A stretch of 64,000 nt of DNA from Chitiniphilus shinanonensis DSM 23277. Lineage in GTDB: Bacteria > Pseudomonadota > Gammaproteobacteria > Burkholderiales > Chitinibacteraceae. Under the pieces are notes generated by a model, which ran no database searches, was not told where the DNA came from, and worked only from the letters and a program-made list of their open reading frames with translations. Below are positions 33,557 through 41,779 of the stretch, piece by piece; within the stretch, counting starts at the first letter, position 1; the number at the start of each line of letters is the position of its first letter. The stretch lies in assembly GCF_000374805.1 (NCBI RefSeq), contig NZ_KB895338.1, positions 124,001-188,000 of the forward strand. The letters run 5' to 3'. A program made the translations under genes and the position numbers.

Positions 33557-34180
33557 TCACAGGCCGAAGATGGCGGCGTCGCCCTTGCCCTGGCGCAGGA
33601 TCGCCGGCCCGTCGCCGGACAGGTCGACCACGGTGGTGGGCTCCAGGCCGCAGAAGCCGCCTTCGATGACCAGGTCCACGTCGTGCTCCAGCCGGTCGCG
33701 GATCTCCCAGGCGTCGGTGAGCGGGTAATCCTCGCCCGGCAGCAGCAGCGTGCTGGACAGCAGCGGCTCGCCCAGTTCCTCCAGCAGCGCCAGTGCCACC
33801 GGGTGGTCGGGTACGCGCAGGCCGATGGTCTGCTTCTTGGGATGCCAGACCCGGCGCGGCACTTCCTTGGTCGCCAGCAGGATGAAGGTGTAACTGCCCG
33901 GCGTGGCCGCCTTCAACCGGCGGAACGCCTGGTTGTCCACCCGCGCATAGTTGCCCAGCTGCGACAGGTCGCGGCAGGCCAGCGTGAAGTGGTGGCGGTC
34001 GTCGAGTTGCCGCACCCGGCGGATGCGCTCGAGCGCGTCCTTGTTGTCCAGGCTGCAACCCAGCGCGTAACAGGAGTCGGTGGGATAAACCACCAGCCCG
34101 CCCTTGCGGATGATGTCGACCGCTTGTTTGACGAGGCGCAGCTGGGGGTTTTCGGGATGGATCGAGAAGAATTGGGACAT
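33557..34180 (-). CDS. YciO/Sua5-family protein (threonylcarbamoyl-AMP synthase-like)
   Basis: 207 residues of the YrdC/Sua5/YciO fold. KGGLVVYPTDSCYALGC and KKQTIGLRVPDHP mark the nucleotide-binding core, with LSSTLLLPGEDYPLTDAWEI as the YciO-type C-terminal region. YrdC/TsaC members make threonylcarbamoyl-AMP for the tRNA t6A modification; YciO-type members are a sister group with weaker or uncertain activity, and sequence length and context favour YciO here. Downstream come the M50 protease and trpS. Confidence 0.88.
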   Translation of the reverse strand: MSQFFSIHPENPQLRLVKQAVDIIRKGGLVVYPTDSCYALGCSLDNKDALERIRRVRQLDDRHHFTLACRDLSQLGNYARVDNQAFRRLKAATPGSYTFILLATKEVPRRVWHPKKQTIGLRVPDHPVALALLEELGEPLLSSTLLLPGEDYPLTDAWEIRDRLEHDVDLVIEGGFCGLEPTTVVDLSGDGPAILRQGKGDAAIFGL

Positions 34181-34283
34181 GGCGACAGTTTACTACCCGG
34201 AAAGGGTCTGCAAGAAATGCCGCGTGCCCGCCGCTGTTGCGAACGGGTCGCCCCGGCCGGACCGGCGCCCGTGCCTGGCCGCT

Positions 34284-34817
34284 TCAGGCACGTCGCTGGT
34301 AATGCAGTTGCACCAGCCCGTCGGCATAGGCGCGGCTGGACAGCAGCTTGAGTCGGGTGGGCGGCACGCTGGCGAACAGGCTGATGCCGCTGCCGAGGAT
34401 CACCGGCGCCAGGGTGAAGATGAATTCGTCGATCAGCCCGGCCTCCATCCACTCCTGCGCCACCCGCGCCCCACCGACCAGCCACACGTGGCGCAACCCA
34501 CGCCCGGCCAGCGTCTGCAACAGTTCCTCGGGGGTGCAGGTCACGGCCTCGACGTCGGCCGGGGCCTGATCCAGCGGGCGGTGGGTGAACACGTAGCTGG
34601 GCTTGCCGGCATAGGGCCACTCGCCCATGTCCAGCACCTGGGTGTAGGTGGAGCGCCCCATCGCCAGCGCGTCGATGCCGGCGTAGAACTCGCCGTAGCC
34701 GTAGTCCTCGCCGTCCGGGGCGATCGGCGGCAGCCAGTCCAGGCCACCGTCGGGGCCGGCGATGTGGTTGTCCAGCGAGGTGGCGATATACAGCGTGACG
34801 CGCGGTCGTTCGGTCAT
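34284..34817 (-). CDS. dihydrofolate reductase/RibD C-terminal-family reductase
   Basis: 177 residues with the DHFR-like fold of the RibD C-terminal family. VTLYIATSLDNHIAGPDGGL, ALAMGRSTYTQVL, the strand-loop HVWLVGGARVAQEWMEAGLI for NADPH binding, and FIFTLAPVILGSG. The family includes pyrimidine and pterin reductases and drug-like reductases; the true substrate is unknown. Its start overlaps the stop of the PHP gene by four bases, so it is translated with it. Confidence 0.88.
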   Translation of the reverse strand: MTERPRVTLYIATSLDNHIAGPDGGLDWLPPIAPDGEDYGYGEFYAGIDALAMGRSTYTQVLDMGEWPYAGKPSYVFTHRPLDQAPADVEAVTCTPEELLQTLAGRGLRHVWLVGGARVAQEWMEAGLIDEFIFTLAPVILGSGISLFASVPPTRLKLLSSRAYADGLVQLHYQRRA

Positions 34818-35656
34818 GCGGCCTCCAGCCAGCGACTCCAGACCGGCTCGCAGCCCAGCGGCAGGTCGGGATTGAGTCCAGGATCGCGCGCGCCCTCGCC
34901 GGTGGCGTGGTAGTCGGTGCCGCTGGACGCCAGCAACCCGAACTCCTGCGCCAGGCGGCCGAAGCGCGCCACTTCATGCACCCCGTGCACGCCCGACACC
35001 ACCTCGATGCCTTCGCCGCCCAGGCGGCGGAACTCGGTGAGCAGCACGCGCATGGTTTCGTTGCCGATCTCGTAGCGTGCCGGATGCGCCAGCACCGCCA
35101 CGCCGCCCGCGCCGCGGATCCAGGCGATGGCGTCGTGCAGGCGCGCCCACTCGTGCTCGACGAAGCCGGGCTTGCCGCGCACCAGGTATTTCTTGAACAC
35201 GCTTTTCACATCCTTGGCCAGGCCGCGCTCGACCAGATGCCGCGCAAAGTGCGCCCGGCTGATGATCTCGGGGTTGTCGGCATGGCGGCGCGCGCCTTCC
35301 AGCACATCGGGGATCCCGGCACGCGCCAGCGAATCGCTCATGGCCACGGCGCGCGCATCGCGTCCGGCGCGCACGCCGGCCAGCCCTTCGCGCAGGGTCT
35401 CGTTGGCCGCGTCGAAGCCCAGGCCGACGATGTGCAGCGTGTGCTTGCCCCAGCTGACCGACACCTCGACGCCATTGACGAAGCGCACGCCGTGCTGCGC
35501 GGCCTCGTCGGCCGCGTCGGCCAGGCCACCCAGCTCATCGTGGTCGGTCAGCGCCAGCAGGCGGCAGCCGCGCCCGGCCGCCAGTCGCACCACCTCGCGC
35601 GGTGGCAGCAGGCCGTCCGACACGGTGGAGTGGCAATGCAGGTCGACCGGCGTCAT
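34814..35656 (-). CDS. PHP-domain phosphoesterase (RNase AM/YciV type)
   Basis: 280 residues. Metal ligands of the PHP domain: LHCHSTVSDGL, LLALTDHDELGG, FVNGVEVSVSW, VLAHPARY and SSGTDYHATGEG. It belongs to the YciV/Cv1693-like group, which hydrolyses 3',5'-nucleoside bisphosphates and trims 5' ends of short RNAs, recycling pAp-like products. It overlaps both neighbours: the SemiSWEET stop and the reductase start. The family assignment is strong; activity on a given nucleotide is inferred. Confidence 0.93.
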   Translation of the reverse strand: MTPVDLHCHSTVSDGLLPPREVVRLAAGRGCRLLALTDHDELGGLADAADEAAQHGVRFVNGVEVSVSWGKHTLHIVGLGFDAANETLREGLAGVRAGRDARAVAMSDSLARAGIPDVLEGARRHADNPEIISRAHFARHLVERGLAKDVKSVFKKYLVRGKPGFVEHEWARLHDAIAWIRGAGGVAVLAHPARYEIGNETMRVLLTEFRRLGGEGIEVVSGVHGVHEVARFGRLAQEFGLLASSGTDYHATGEGARDPGLNPDLPLGCEPVWSRWLEAA

Positions 35657-35937
35657 GTCGGCGAACCGGCGTGGCGGGCGCGCGCGTCGAAGCGCAGCTT
35701 CATCGCCAGCACCGAGCCGGCGAGCACCAGGGTGACGCTGTTGGCGACCACAACCGGCATGGCATGGGCCATCAGGCCGTAGGCCAGCCACAGCGCAATG
35801 CCGCTGACAAAGATGAGGTACATGCCCAGCGAGATGTCCCGTGCCGAGCGGGTGCGCCAGACCATCCATACCTGGGGCACGAATGCGAACGTGGTGCAGA
35901 CGCCGGCGAACAGTCCGACGATGTCGACGATATCCAT
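35653..35937 (-). CDS. SemiSWEET-type small sugar transporter
   Basis: 94-residue triple-helix membrane protein of the SemiSWEET (MtN3/PQ-loop) family, which dimerises to carry sugars. IVGLFAGVCTTFAFVPQVWM with the PQ motif, RSARDISLGMYLIFVSGIAL, then WLAYGL and a third helix (PVVVANSVTLVLAGSVLAM). Start ATG 35937 has a near-perfect ribosome site, AAAGGAGG. The longer frame start to 35964 lies beyond that site in the repeat-rich spacer and is not used. Confidence 0.92.
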   Translation of the reverse strand: MDIVDIVGLFAGVCTTFAFVPQVWMVWRTRSARDISLGMYLIFVSGIALWLAYGLMAHAMPVVVANSVTLVLAGSVLAMKLRFDARARHAGSPT

Positions 35938-35952
35938 CCTGGCCTCCTTTAG

Positions 35953-36051
35953 AGCTGCCGACAAAACCCTCCTGGCTGCGTCGCGCGAACCCGTACTGTC
36001 TGCGTTTCGCGCTTCTTGCCAGGACCGCTTCGCTGGGTTTTGTCAGCCGCT
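35953..36051. mobile_element. MITE-like element, copy B, GACAAAACC termini
   Basis: 99 bp between cysM and the SemiSWEET gene. Ends AGCTGCCGACAAAACCC (35953-35969) and, on the other strand, AGCGGCTGACAAAACCC (36051-36035), a 17-bp terminal inverted repeat with two mismatches. Inner arms TCCTGGC (35970-35976) and GCCAGGA (36018-36024). Both ends match copy C at 37712-37876 in reverse orientation, over about 35-49 bp each. No coding capacity. Confidence 0.8.
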
Positions 36052-36057
36052 GTTGTC

Positions 36058-36936
36058 TCAGACCGGGAACACCCCGGTCGACAGATAACGGTCGCCGCGA
36101 TCGCAGACCACCGACACGATCACCGCGTTTTCCAGTTGCGCCGACAATTGCAGCGCCGCGACCAGCGCGCCGCCCGACGAGATGCCGGCGAAGATGCCCT
36201 CTTCCCGGGCCAGCCGCCGCGCCATCTCCTCGGCGTCGGGCTGTCCCACTTCCATGATCCGGTCGATCTTCGAAAAGTCGCAGATCGCCGGCACGTACTC
36301 GGCCGGCCACTTGCGGATGCCGGGGATCGCCGCGCCGTCGCGCGGCTGCACACCGACGATCTGGATCGCCGGGTTCGTTTCCTTCAGGTAGCGGCCGGTG
36401 CCCATGATGGTGCCGGTGGTACCCATCGACGACACGAAGTGGGTGATGCTCCCCGCGGTGTCGCGCCAGATCTCGGGCCCGGTGGTTTGGTAGTGCGCCA
36501 GCGGGTTGTCCGGGTTGGCGAACTGGTCGAGCACGATGCCCTTGCCTTCGGCGACCATGCTGTCGGCCAGATCGCGGGCGATCTCCATGCCGTCCACCAG
36601 GATCACCTCGGCGCCGTAGGCCTTCATGGTCTGCACCCGTTCCAGGCTGGAATTGCGCGGCATGATCAGCACCATGCGGTAGCCCATCATCGCCGCGGCC
36701 ATCGCCAGCGCGATGCCGGTGTTGCCGCTGGTGGCCTCGATCAGGGTGTCGCCGGGGCGGATGGTGCCGCGCGCCTCGGCGTGGCGGATCATCGACAGCG
36801 CCGGCCGGTCCTTGACCGACCCCGCGGGGTTGTTGCCTTCGAGCTTGACCAGCACGACGTTGCTGGTGTCGCCGGGCAGCCGTTTCAGCCGCACCAGCGG
36901 GGTATTGCCGACAAAATCTTCGAGGTATTTGTACAT
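36058..36936 (-). CDS. cysM: cysteine synthase B (O-acetylserine sulfhydrylase)
   Basis: 292-residue PLP-dependent enzyme making cysteine (or S-sulfocysteine with thiosulfate). The pyridoxal lysine lies in NPAGSVKDRPAL, the substrate loop is EATSGNTGIALAMAA, and the phosphate-binding Gly-rich loop is SSMGTTGTIMGTG. The C-terminal motif is GIFAGISSGGAL. The short 292-residue length and the KDRPALSMI sequence fit CysM rather than CysK. The stop lies 7 bp from MITE copy B. Confidence 0.95.
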   Translation of the reverse strand: MYKYLEDFVGNTPLVRLKRLPGDTSNVVLVKLEGNNPAGSVKDRPALSMIRHAEARGTIRPGDTLIEATSGNTGIALAMAAAMMGYRMVLIMPRNSSLERVQTMKAYGAEVILVDGMEIARDLADSMVAEGKGIVLDQFANPDNPLAHYQTTGPEIWRDTAGSITHFVSSMGTTGTIMGTGRYLKETNPAIQIVGVQPRDGAAIPGIRKWPAEYVPAICDFSKIDRIMEVGQPDAEEMARRLAREEGIFAGISSGGALVAALQLSAQLENAVIVSVVCDRGDRYLSTGVFPV

Positions 36937-36972
36937 GTTGGCGTATCCAGTGGGTCGCCGATTATACCCCGT

Positions 36973-37632
36973 TCACTCCACCTGACTGCCGGGCGGCAGG
37001 CGCAGCGACAGCCCTCCCCCGGCCGCCTCGACCCGCACCTCGCGGTAGTCGGCGATACGGCCGATCACCCCAGGCGCGGCCGGCACGTGATTGCCCACCA
37101 GCACCACGCGGCACCCGGCCGCCAGCGCCGCGGCCAGCCCGGCCGGCGCATCCTCGAACACGATGCAGTCCTTGGCCGGCACGCCCAGCCGCTCGGCCGC
37201 CAGCAGATACGGATCGGGCGCCGGCTTACCGTGCCGCACCACTTCGGCGGTGATCAGCACTTCGGGCAACGGCAGCCGGCAATAGTCGAAGCGCATCCGC
37301 GCCACCGGCAGCGCCGCCGAGGTGACGACCGCCCAGCGTTCTTGCGGCAGCCCGGCCAGCAGTTCCGCCGCGCCGTCCACCGGGCGCTGGCCTTCGGTGA
37401 TGGTGGCCTCCAGCTCTTCCAGCCACGCGGTCTCCGTCACGGCGTCCAGGTGCGGCGCGACCAGCCGCACCGTGTCCTCGGTGCGGGTGCCGTGGCAGAC
37501 GCGGATCACTTCCAGCAGATCGATGCCGTGGCGCTCGCACCAGACCCCCCAAAGGCTTTCCACGGCGCCGGTGGAATCGACGAGGGTGCCGTCCATGTCG
37601 AACAACAGGGCGGCGGCGAAATGTTCCTGCAT
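36973..37632 (-). CDS. HAD-family sugar-phosphate phosphatase (beta-PGM-like)
   Basis: 219-residue HAD hydrolase of the beta-phosphoglucomutase/YfbT-like subfamily. Motif I LLFDMDGTLVDSTGAV, motif II VVTSAALPVAR, motif III Lys in RHGKPAPDPYLL, motif IV CIVFEDAPAGLAAALAAG, with a cap domain between motifs I and II. ATG 37632 has GGAG upstream. A longer frame reaches 37821, but its extra 63 codons read through MITE copy C and are not real coding sequence. Probably removes phosphate from a sugar phosphate such as a hexitol or glycerol phosphate; the substrate is unproven. Confidence 0.9.
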   Translation of the reverse strand: MQEHFAAALLFDMDGTLVDSTGAVESLWGVWCERHGIDLLEVIRVCHGTRTEDTVRLVAPHLDAVTETAWLEELEATITEGQRPVDGAAELLAGLPQERWAVVTSAALPVARMRFDYCRLPLPEVLITAEVVRHGKPAPDPYLLAAERLGVPAKDCIVFEDAPAGLAAALAAGCRVVLVGNHVPAAPGVIGRIADYREVRVEAAGGGLSLRLPPGSQVE

Positions 37633-37711
37633 AAGTGGCTCCAGTCCGTGTTCATTCTTGTATGGCCGATGAAGTGCTGTTTCCGGAAAAAGCGCTTGTC
37701 GGCACGCCTGT

Positions 37712-37876
37712 AGAGCGACTGACAAAACCCAGCGTAGCGGCCCTGGCAAGAAGCGCGAAACGTCCTGAAAGGCGGTCAACCGGACTTCCTTCGGTCGCAC
37801 ACGGTGCAAGGCGTACGGCAAGTTCAGCTCGGCGCCCCCCGCGCGACATCGCCAGGAAGGTTTTGTCAGTCGCTCT
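37712..37876. mobile_element. MITE-like element, copy C, 18-bp perfect terminal inverted repeats
   Basis: 165 bp with perfect 18-bp ends: AGAGCGACTGACAAAACC (37712-37729) and its complement at 37859-37876. Inner segments GGCCCTGGCAAGAAGCGCGA (37739-37758) and GCCAGGA (37851-37857) match copy B near 36.0 kb in the opposite orientation. The longer centre of copy C (about 37765-37840) is unique in the window. No open frame, so it is non-autonomous. Confidence 0.85.
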
Positions 37877-37951
37877 TACTCTAGCGCCCGCCGGGCTGGC
37901 CGATGTGCCCGGATGGATCATGTTTCTCTACAATTGGCTCAGATTTTGTTT

Positions 37952-37967
37952 TTCGGATTGATCCGAA
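37952..37967. promoter_or_regulatory. palindrome overlapping the araC-type start codon
   Basis: TTCGGAT-TG-ATCCGAA, perfect 7-bp arms, ending at the A of the ATG. Placed in the AT-rich promoter/leader (37920-37966), it could be an operator or translational control site for the regulator. Confidence 0.45.
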
Positions 37968-38890
37968 TGCTGACAAGAGAGCTGGTGGGGCGCACCTTCG
38001 GCCAGGATTGGCACTACATCGCGCTTGACGCGGAACGGGTGCCCTTCCTGTGGCACTACCACCCCGAATTCGAGCTGACCCTCACCCTGGGCGCCGAGGG
38101 CCTGCGCTATCTCGGCGGCGACGTGGCGCCGTTCGGCGAAGCCGACCTCGCCCTGGTCGGCCCCGGCCAGGCGCATACCTGGCACGCCACGCCGCGCTCC
38201 GACGGTGGCTTGCAGCGGGTGCAGGTGGTGTACTTCACCGAGGAATGGTTGCGCGGCCTGAGCAGCCACGGCCTGCCCGAACTGGCCGGCTTTCGCGCCT
38301 GGCTGGACAGCGCGCGCGACGGCGTGGTGTTCAGCCCGGCGTGCGTGGCGCAGGTGCTGCCGTTGTTCCAGCGTCTGCACACCAGCCGGGGCATGCTGCG
38401 GCTGGCCTGCCTGTTCGAGATCTTCGACGCGCTGGCGCGCGACGGCGCGGCGCGGCGACTGGGCGGCGGCCATGGCGAAGTACGGGAGGACCCTCGCCTG
38501 CGCGCCGCGCTCGATCATCTGCACGCGCATTACCGCGAGCCGGTCGCCATCGACGACGTGGCGCGCGTCGCCGCCACGAGCCCCGCCACGCTGAAACGCC
38601 TGTTCCGCGAAGGGCTGTTCAGCAGCGTGACCGAAGTGTTGCAGCAATTGCGCCTGGGCCATGCCTGCCACTTGCTGGTGAGCAGCGATCTGCCGATCCA
38701 GCTGGTGGCCGAGCACAGCGGCTTCGCCAACCCCGGCCACTTCTACCGCCTGTTCGCACGGCAGCGTGGCTGCACCCCGGCCGAATTCCGCCGCCGCCAT
38801 CATCTGCGCGCCGCCCAGATCGCCAGCGAGCCATTCGACGCGCCGGCGCCGTCGCTGGATCTGCAACCCTGCGGCGGCCCGGCGCGCTGA
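37967..38890 (+). CDS. AraC-family transcriptional regulator
   Basis: 307 residues. N-terminal cupin-type sensing domain (VPFLWHYHPEFELTLTLGAE, LALVGPGQAHTW) and C-terminal AraC DNA-binding domain with two helix-turn-helix units (DDVARVAATSPATLKRLFRE and LVAEHSGFANPGHFYRLF). The HYHPEFEL motif suggests a sugar- or small-ligand-responsive regulator. Start ATG 37967 is preferred over 37913; the upstream frame runs through AT-rich promoter sequence. A palindrome overlaps the start codon (37952-37967). It is divergent from the HAD gene and convergent with the oxidoreductase gene; target genes are not known. Confidence 0.92.
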   Translation: MLTRELVGRTFGQDWHYIALDAERVPFLWHYHPEFELTLTLGAEGLRYLGGDVAPFGEADLALVGPGQAHTWHATPRSDGGLQRVQVVYFTEEWLRGLSSHGLPELAGFRAWLDSARDGVVFSPACVAQVLPLFQRLHTSRGMLRLACLFEIFDALARDGAARRLGGGHGEVREDPRLRAALDHLHAHYREPVAIDDVARVAATSPATLKRLFREGLFSSVTEVLQQLRLGHACHLLVSSDLPIQLVAEHSGFANPGHFYRLFARQRGCTPAEFRRRHHLRAAQIASEPFDAPAPSLDLQPCGGPAR

Positions 38891-38957
38891 GCGGACCGAC
38901 CGAACGCGGCATTCGCCCCCACGCCGGAAGACCGCCGGAAAGGCTTCGCCGGCCGCG

Positions 38958-39884
38958 CTAAGGCAGCCCGACGTGCAGCACGATCTTGCCGCGCGCCCTG
39001 CCCGATTCGCTCAGCGCGTGCGCGGCCGCCACGTCGGCCAGCGCGAATTCGGCGCCGACCACCGGCCGCAGCACGCCGCGATCGACCAAGGCACCCAGCT
39101 CGCGCAGCACCGCCGCATCCGGCCCGATGAAGATGAAGGCGCCGCGACGGCCGTCGCGTGCTTCGGCGGGCGGGCTGACGATGGAAACCAGCAGTCCGCC
39201 CGGCTTCAGCGTCTGCCAGGAGCGTTCCTGCACCTCGCCACCCATCGTGTCGAACACCAGGTCCAGCTCGCCCACCGCCTGCTCGAACGACGTCGCGCGG
39301 TAGTCAATCACCTCGTCGGCCCCCAGGCTGAGCACCAGTTCGCGGTTGGCGGCGGACGCCGTGGCCACCACGTGGGCGCCGCGCCATTTGGCGAGCTGGA
39401 TCGCCAGCGAGCCCACGCCACCGGCGCCGGCATGCACCAGCACCCGCTGGCCCGCCGTCACCCGCCCCTGGCCCACGATGGCTTCCCAGGCGGTGATGCC
39501 GGCCAGCGGCAGCGATGCCGCGGTGGCGTGCGCGATGGTCGCCGGCTTGGGCGCCAGCTCGCCCGCGCGCACCACGATGTATTCGGCGTAGCTGCCGTCG
39601 CGCGCGATGTCCGGCCGGCTGTAGACCGCATCGCCCACCTTGAAGCCGCTCGCCTGCGGCCCCAGCGCGGCCACCACGCCGGACAGATCCCAGCCCAGCG
39701 TCAATGGCAACGCATGCGGCAACATGGCCTTCAGATAGCCTTCGCGGATTTTCCAGTCCACCGGATTGACGCCGGCCGCGACCACCCGCACCAGCACGTC
39801 GTCGCCCGTCGGCGTGGGCATCGGCGCGTCCTCCAGCCGCAACACCTCGCGGCCGCCATATAGGTATATCCGTACTGCCTGCAT
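38958..39884 (-). CDS. zinc-independent MDR-family quinone/enone oxidoreductase
   Basis: 308-residue medium-chain dehydrogenase/reductase. GroES-like N-terminal domain (VVAAGVNPVDWKIREGYLK, LGWDLSGVVAALG) and Rossmann domain with the NADPH-binding VLVHAGAGGVGSLAIQLAKW and SLGADEVIDYR. It lacks the catalytic zinc Cys/His set of alcohol dehydrogenases and so resembles quinone oxidoreductase-like enzymes. ATG 39884 has a strong AAGGAGG. The half MITE copy begins 14 bp upstream of it. Confidence 0.93.
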   Translation of the reverse strand: MQAVRIYLYGGREVLRLEDAPMPTPTGDDVLVRVVAAGVNPVDWKIREGYLKAMLPHALPLTLGWDLSGVVAALGPQASGFKVGDAVYSRPDIARDGSYAEYIVVRAGELAPKPATIAHATAASLPLAGITAWEAIVGQGRVTAGQRVLVHAGAGGVGSLAIQLAKWRGAHVVATASAANRELVLSLGADEVIDYRATSFEQAVGELDLVFDTMGGEVQERSWQTLKPGGLLVSIVSPPAEARDGRRGAFIFIGPDAAVLRELGALVDRGVLRPVVGAEFALADVAAAHALSESGRARGKIVLHVGLP

Positions 39885-39897
39885 GATTCCTCCTTGG

Positions 39898-39936
39898 AGC
39901 GGCCAACAAGGCCCTCCTGGCAGCGTCGCGCGGCGG
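39898..39936. mobile_element. half copy of the GACAAAACC MITE family (copy D)
   Basis: AGCGGCCAACAAGGCCCTCC followed by TGGCAGCGTCGCGCGG lines up with the left end of copy B (AGCTGCCGACAAAACCCTCC...) with few changes. No matching right end is found before the hairpin at 39974. It looks like a degraded, truncated copy. Confidence 0.65.
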
Positions 39937-39966
39937 GCAACCGGCAGAGCCCGGGCGGCCGCGCCA

Positions 39967-39993
39967 TAAAAAAACGCCGACTTGCGTCGGCGT
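39967..39993 (-). terminator. Rho-independent terminator
   Basis: Stem ACGCCGAC (39974-39981) / GTCGGCGT (39986-39993) with loop TTGC, followed on the minus strand by seven T. It ends the transcript of the exported protein gene whose stop is at 40009. Confidence 0.9.
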
Positions 39994-40008
39994 CGTTCAT
40001 CGCAGCAG

Positions 40009-40566
40009 TTACTGTGCCGCTTGTTCCACCCACATGGCCAGCGCCTGCTTGTAGCGCACCTGCACCTGATCGCCGATCGCGATGTCGTTCAGACGCGCCG
40101 CGTCGCGCACCTGCATCTCCAGCACCCGGCCCTTGGGGCCGCGCAGCTTGACCAAGCCCTTGTCCTTGTTCACCGCCAGCACGTCGGCGGTGATGGTTTT
40201 GGTGGTTTCCCAGGTGGCGCCGGGCTTCTCGCCCTCGGCGTTGCGCCCCACGCCTTCCTCGGTCTTGATCTGCGCGGGCGCATTGCCGCCCTTGACCACG
40301 TCGAACGCCAGCGCGCGATCCAGCACCACCGCGGCAATGTCGCCTTCCTTGAGCTGGTCGAAGTTGCGCACCGCGGGCGACACCGCGAATTCGGCAGTCT
40401 CGCCGTCGGGCTGGCGCACGGTCAGCACGCGACGGTCGTGGTCGACGCTGACGATCTGGACCCGTACCTTCTCGCTCTTCTCGAACAGGAAGATGGGATC
40501 GTCGGCGGCCCACAGCGGCGCGGCCAGGCCAGCGGCGAGCAAGGTGGCGAGCAGGATTCGTTTCAT
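40009..40566 (-). CDS. exported protein of unknown function (185 aa)
   Basis: Signal peptide in residues 1-21 (MKRILLATLLAAGLAAPLWA, cleaved near AADD). The mature part is beta-rich: VRVQIVSVDHDRRVLTVRQP, EFAVSPAVRNFDQLKEGDIA, TITADVLAVNKDKGLVKLRG and DQVQVRYKQALAMWVE. These repeated strand segments suggest an OB- or SH3-like periplasmic domain with two similar halves. No catalytic motif. A strong terminator follows. It resembles periplasmic conserved hypotheticals in other betaproteobacteria; the function is unknown. Confidence 0.85.
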   Translation of the reverse strand: MKRILLATLLAAGLAAPLWAADDPIFLFEKSEKVRVQIVSVDHDRRVLTVRQPDGETAEFAVSPAVRNFDQLKEGDIAAVVLDRALAFDVVKGGNAPAQIKTEEGVGRNAEGEKPGATWETTKTITADVLAVNKDKGLVKLRGPKGRVLEMQVRDAARLNDIAIGDQVQVRYKQALAMWVEQAAQ

Positions 40567-40654
40567 CGGGTTCTCCGTTTGTAGGTCCAGTGGCTGGACG
40601 TACTACAAAGTAGCCGATCCTTCGAGGCAGGCAAGGTGGGGATTATGTGTAGCG

Positions 40655-40685
40655 CGCAAAATGAAACCGGCCCAGCGGGCCGGTT
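40655..40685 (-). terminator. probable terminator after hldD
   Basis: Perfect 9-bp stem AACCGGCCC / GGGCCGGTT (40665-40685), loop AGC; on the minus strand it is followed by TCATTTTG. It lies 24 bp past the hldD stop. Confidence 0.65.
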
Positions 40686-40709
40686 GCGCAACAGGCGACG
40701 CCGGGCGGA

Positions 40710-41711
40710 TCAGCCCGCCAGCAAGGCATCCACGTAGCGCTGCACGCCTTCCTCCACCGAGTAGAACGGCGCGTCGTAGCCGGCCTCGCGCAGCAGCGTC
40801 AGGTCGGCCTCGGTGAAGCACTGGTACTTGCCGCGCAGCGCGTCGGGGAACTCGGTGTATTCCAGGATGCCCTGCGCCACCAGCTCGGCCAGACTCAGCG
40901 GCGGCAGACCGTCGTGGGCACGACAGGCGTTGACGGCGGCCACCGCCACGTCGTTGAACGGCTGGGCACGACCGGAGCCGACGTTGTAGATGCCGCAGAC
41001 CTCGGGGTTGTCGAGGAACCACAGGTTGACCTTGACCACGTCCTCCACCGAGACGAAGTCGCGGGTGTGGCCGCCGGCCGGATAGCCGCCGTATTCGCCG
41101 AACAGCTTGACCTTGCCCGATTCGCGGTACTGGTTGAAATGATGGAACGCCACCGACGCCATGCGCCCCTTGTGCCATTCGCGCGGGCCGTAGACGTTGA
41201 AATAGCGGAAGCCGGCCACCTGGGCGGTGATCTGGCCGCTGTCGATGCGGCGGCGCAGCACCTGGTCGAACAACAGCTTGGAATAGCCGTACACGTTCAG
41301 CGGTGCCTCGCACTCCGGGTCTTCGTAAAAACCCTTGCCGCCCGCGCCGTAGGTGGCGGCGCTGGAGGCATAGAGGAACTGCACTTCCTCGGCCTGGCAC
41401 CATTCGAACAACGCCAGGGTGTACTGGTAGTTGTTGTCCATCATGTACTTGCCGTTGTGCTCCATGGTGTCGGAGCACGCGCCCTGGTGCAGGATGGCGC
41501 TGACCTCGCCGTCGAAGCCACCGCTGGCCAGTTCCTCGATGAAGTCTTCCTTGTCCAGGTAGTGGGCGATCTGGCAGTCGGCCAGATTGCGGTACTTGTC
41601 GCCGCGGGTGAGGTTGTCGACCGCGACGATGTCGGTCTCGCCCCGGGCATTGAGCGCGCGCACGAGGTTGGAACCGATGAACCCGGCGGCGCCGGTGACG
41701 ATGATGGTCAT
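40710..41711 (-). CDS. hldD: ADP-L-glycero-D-manno-heptose 6-epimerase
   Basis: 333-residue NAD(P)-dependent epimerase for LPS core heptose. Rossmann motif [19 protein letters not shown], catalytic YGYSK ([12 protein letters not shown]), [14 protein letters not shown] and the epimerase family motif [18 protein letters not shown] 41711 follows a purine stretch; the longer frame to 41768 is spurious. Confident assignment, consistent with a Gram-negative with LPS heptose. Confidence 0.96.
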   Translation of the reverse strand: MTIIVTGAAGFIGSNLVRALNARGETDIVAVDNLTRGDKYRNLADCQIAHYLDKEDFIEELASGGFDGEVSAILHQGACSDTMEHNGKYMMDNNYQYTLALFEWCQAEEVQFLYASSAATYGAGGKGFYEDPECEAPLNVYGYSKLLFDQVLRRRIDSGQITAQVAGFRYFNVYGPREWHKGRMASVAFHHFNQYRESGKVKLFGEYGGYPAGGHTRDFVSVEDVVKVNLWFLDNPEVCGIYNVGSGRAQPFNDVAVAAVNACRAHDGLPPLSLAELVAQGILEYTEFPDALRGKYQCFTEADLTLLREAGYDAPFYSVEEGVQRYVDALLAG

Positions 41712-41779
41712 GGTGGGAAGCCTTGATGGATGACGGAAACGCGGGCGCGGTGGCACCGGAAAGGCCATCAGTATAACGG

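Noticed and set aside
37633-37821. N-terminal extension of the HAD phosphatase frame
   Set aside because: These codons come from MITE copy C; a proper ribosome site and start lie at 37632.
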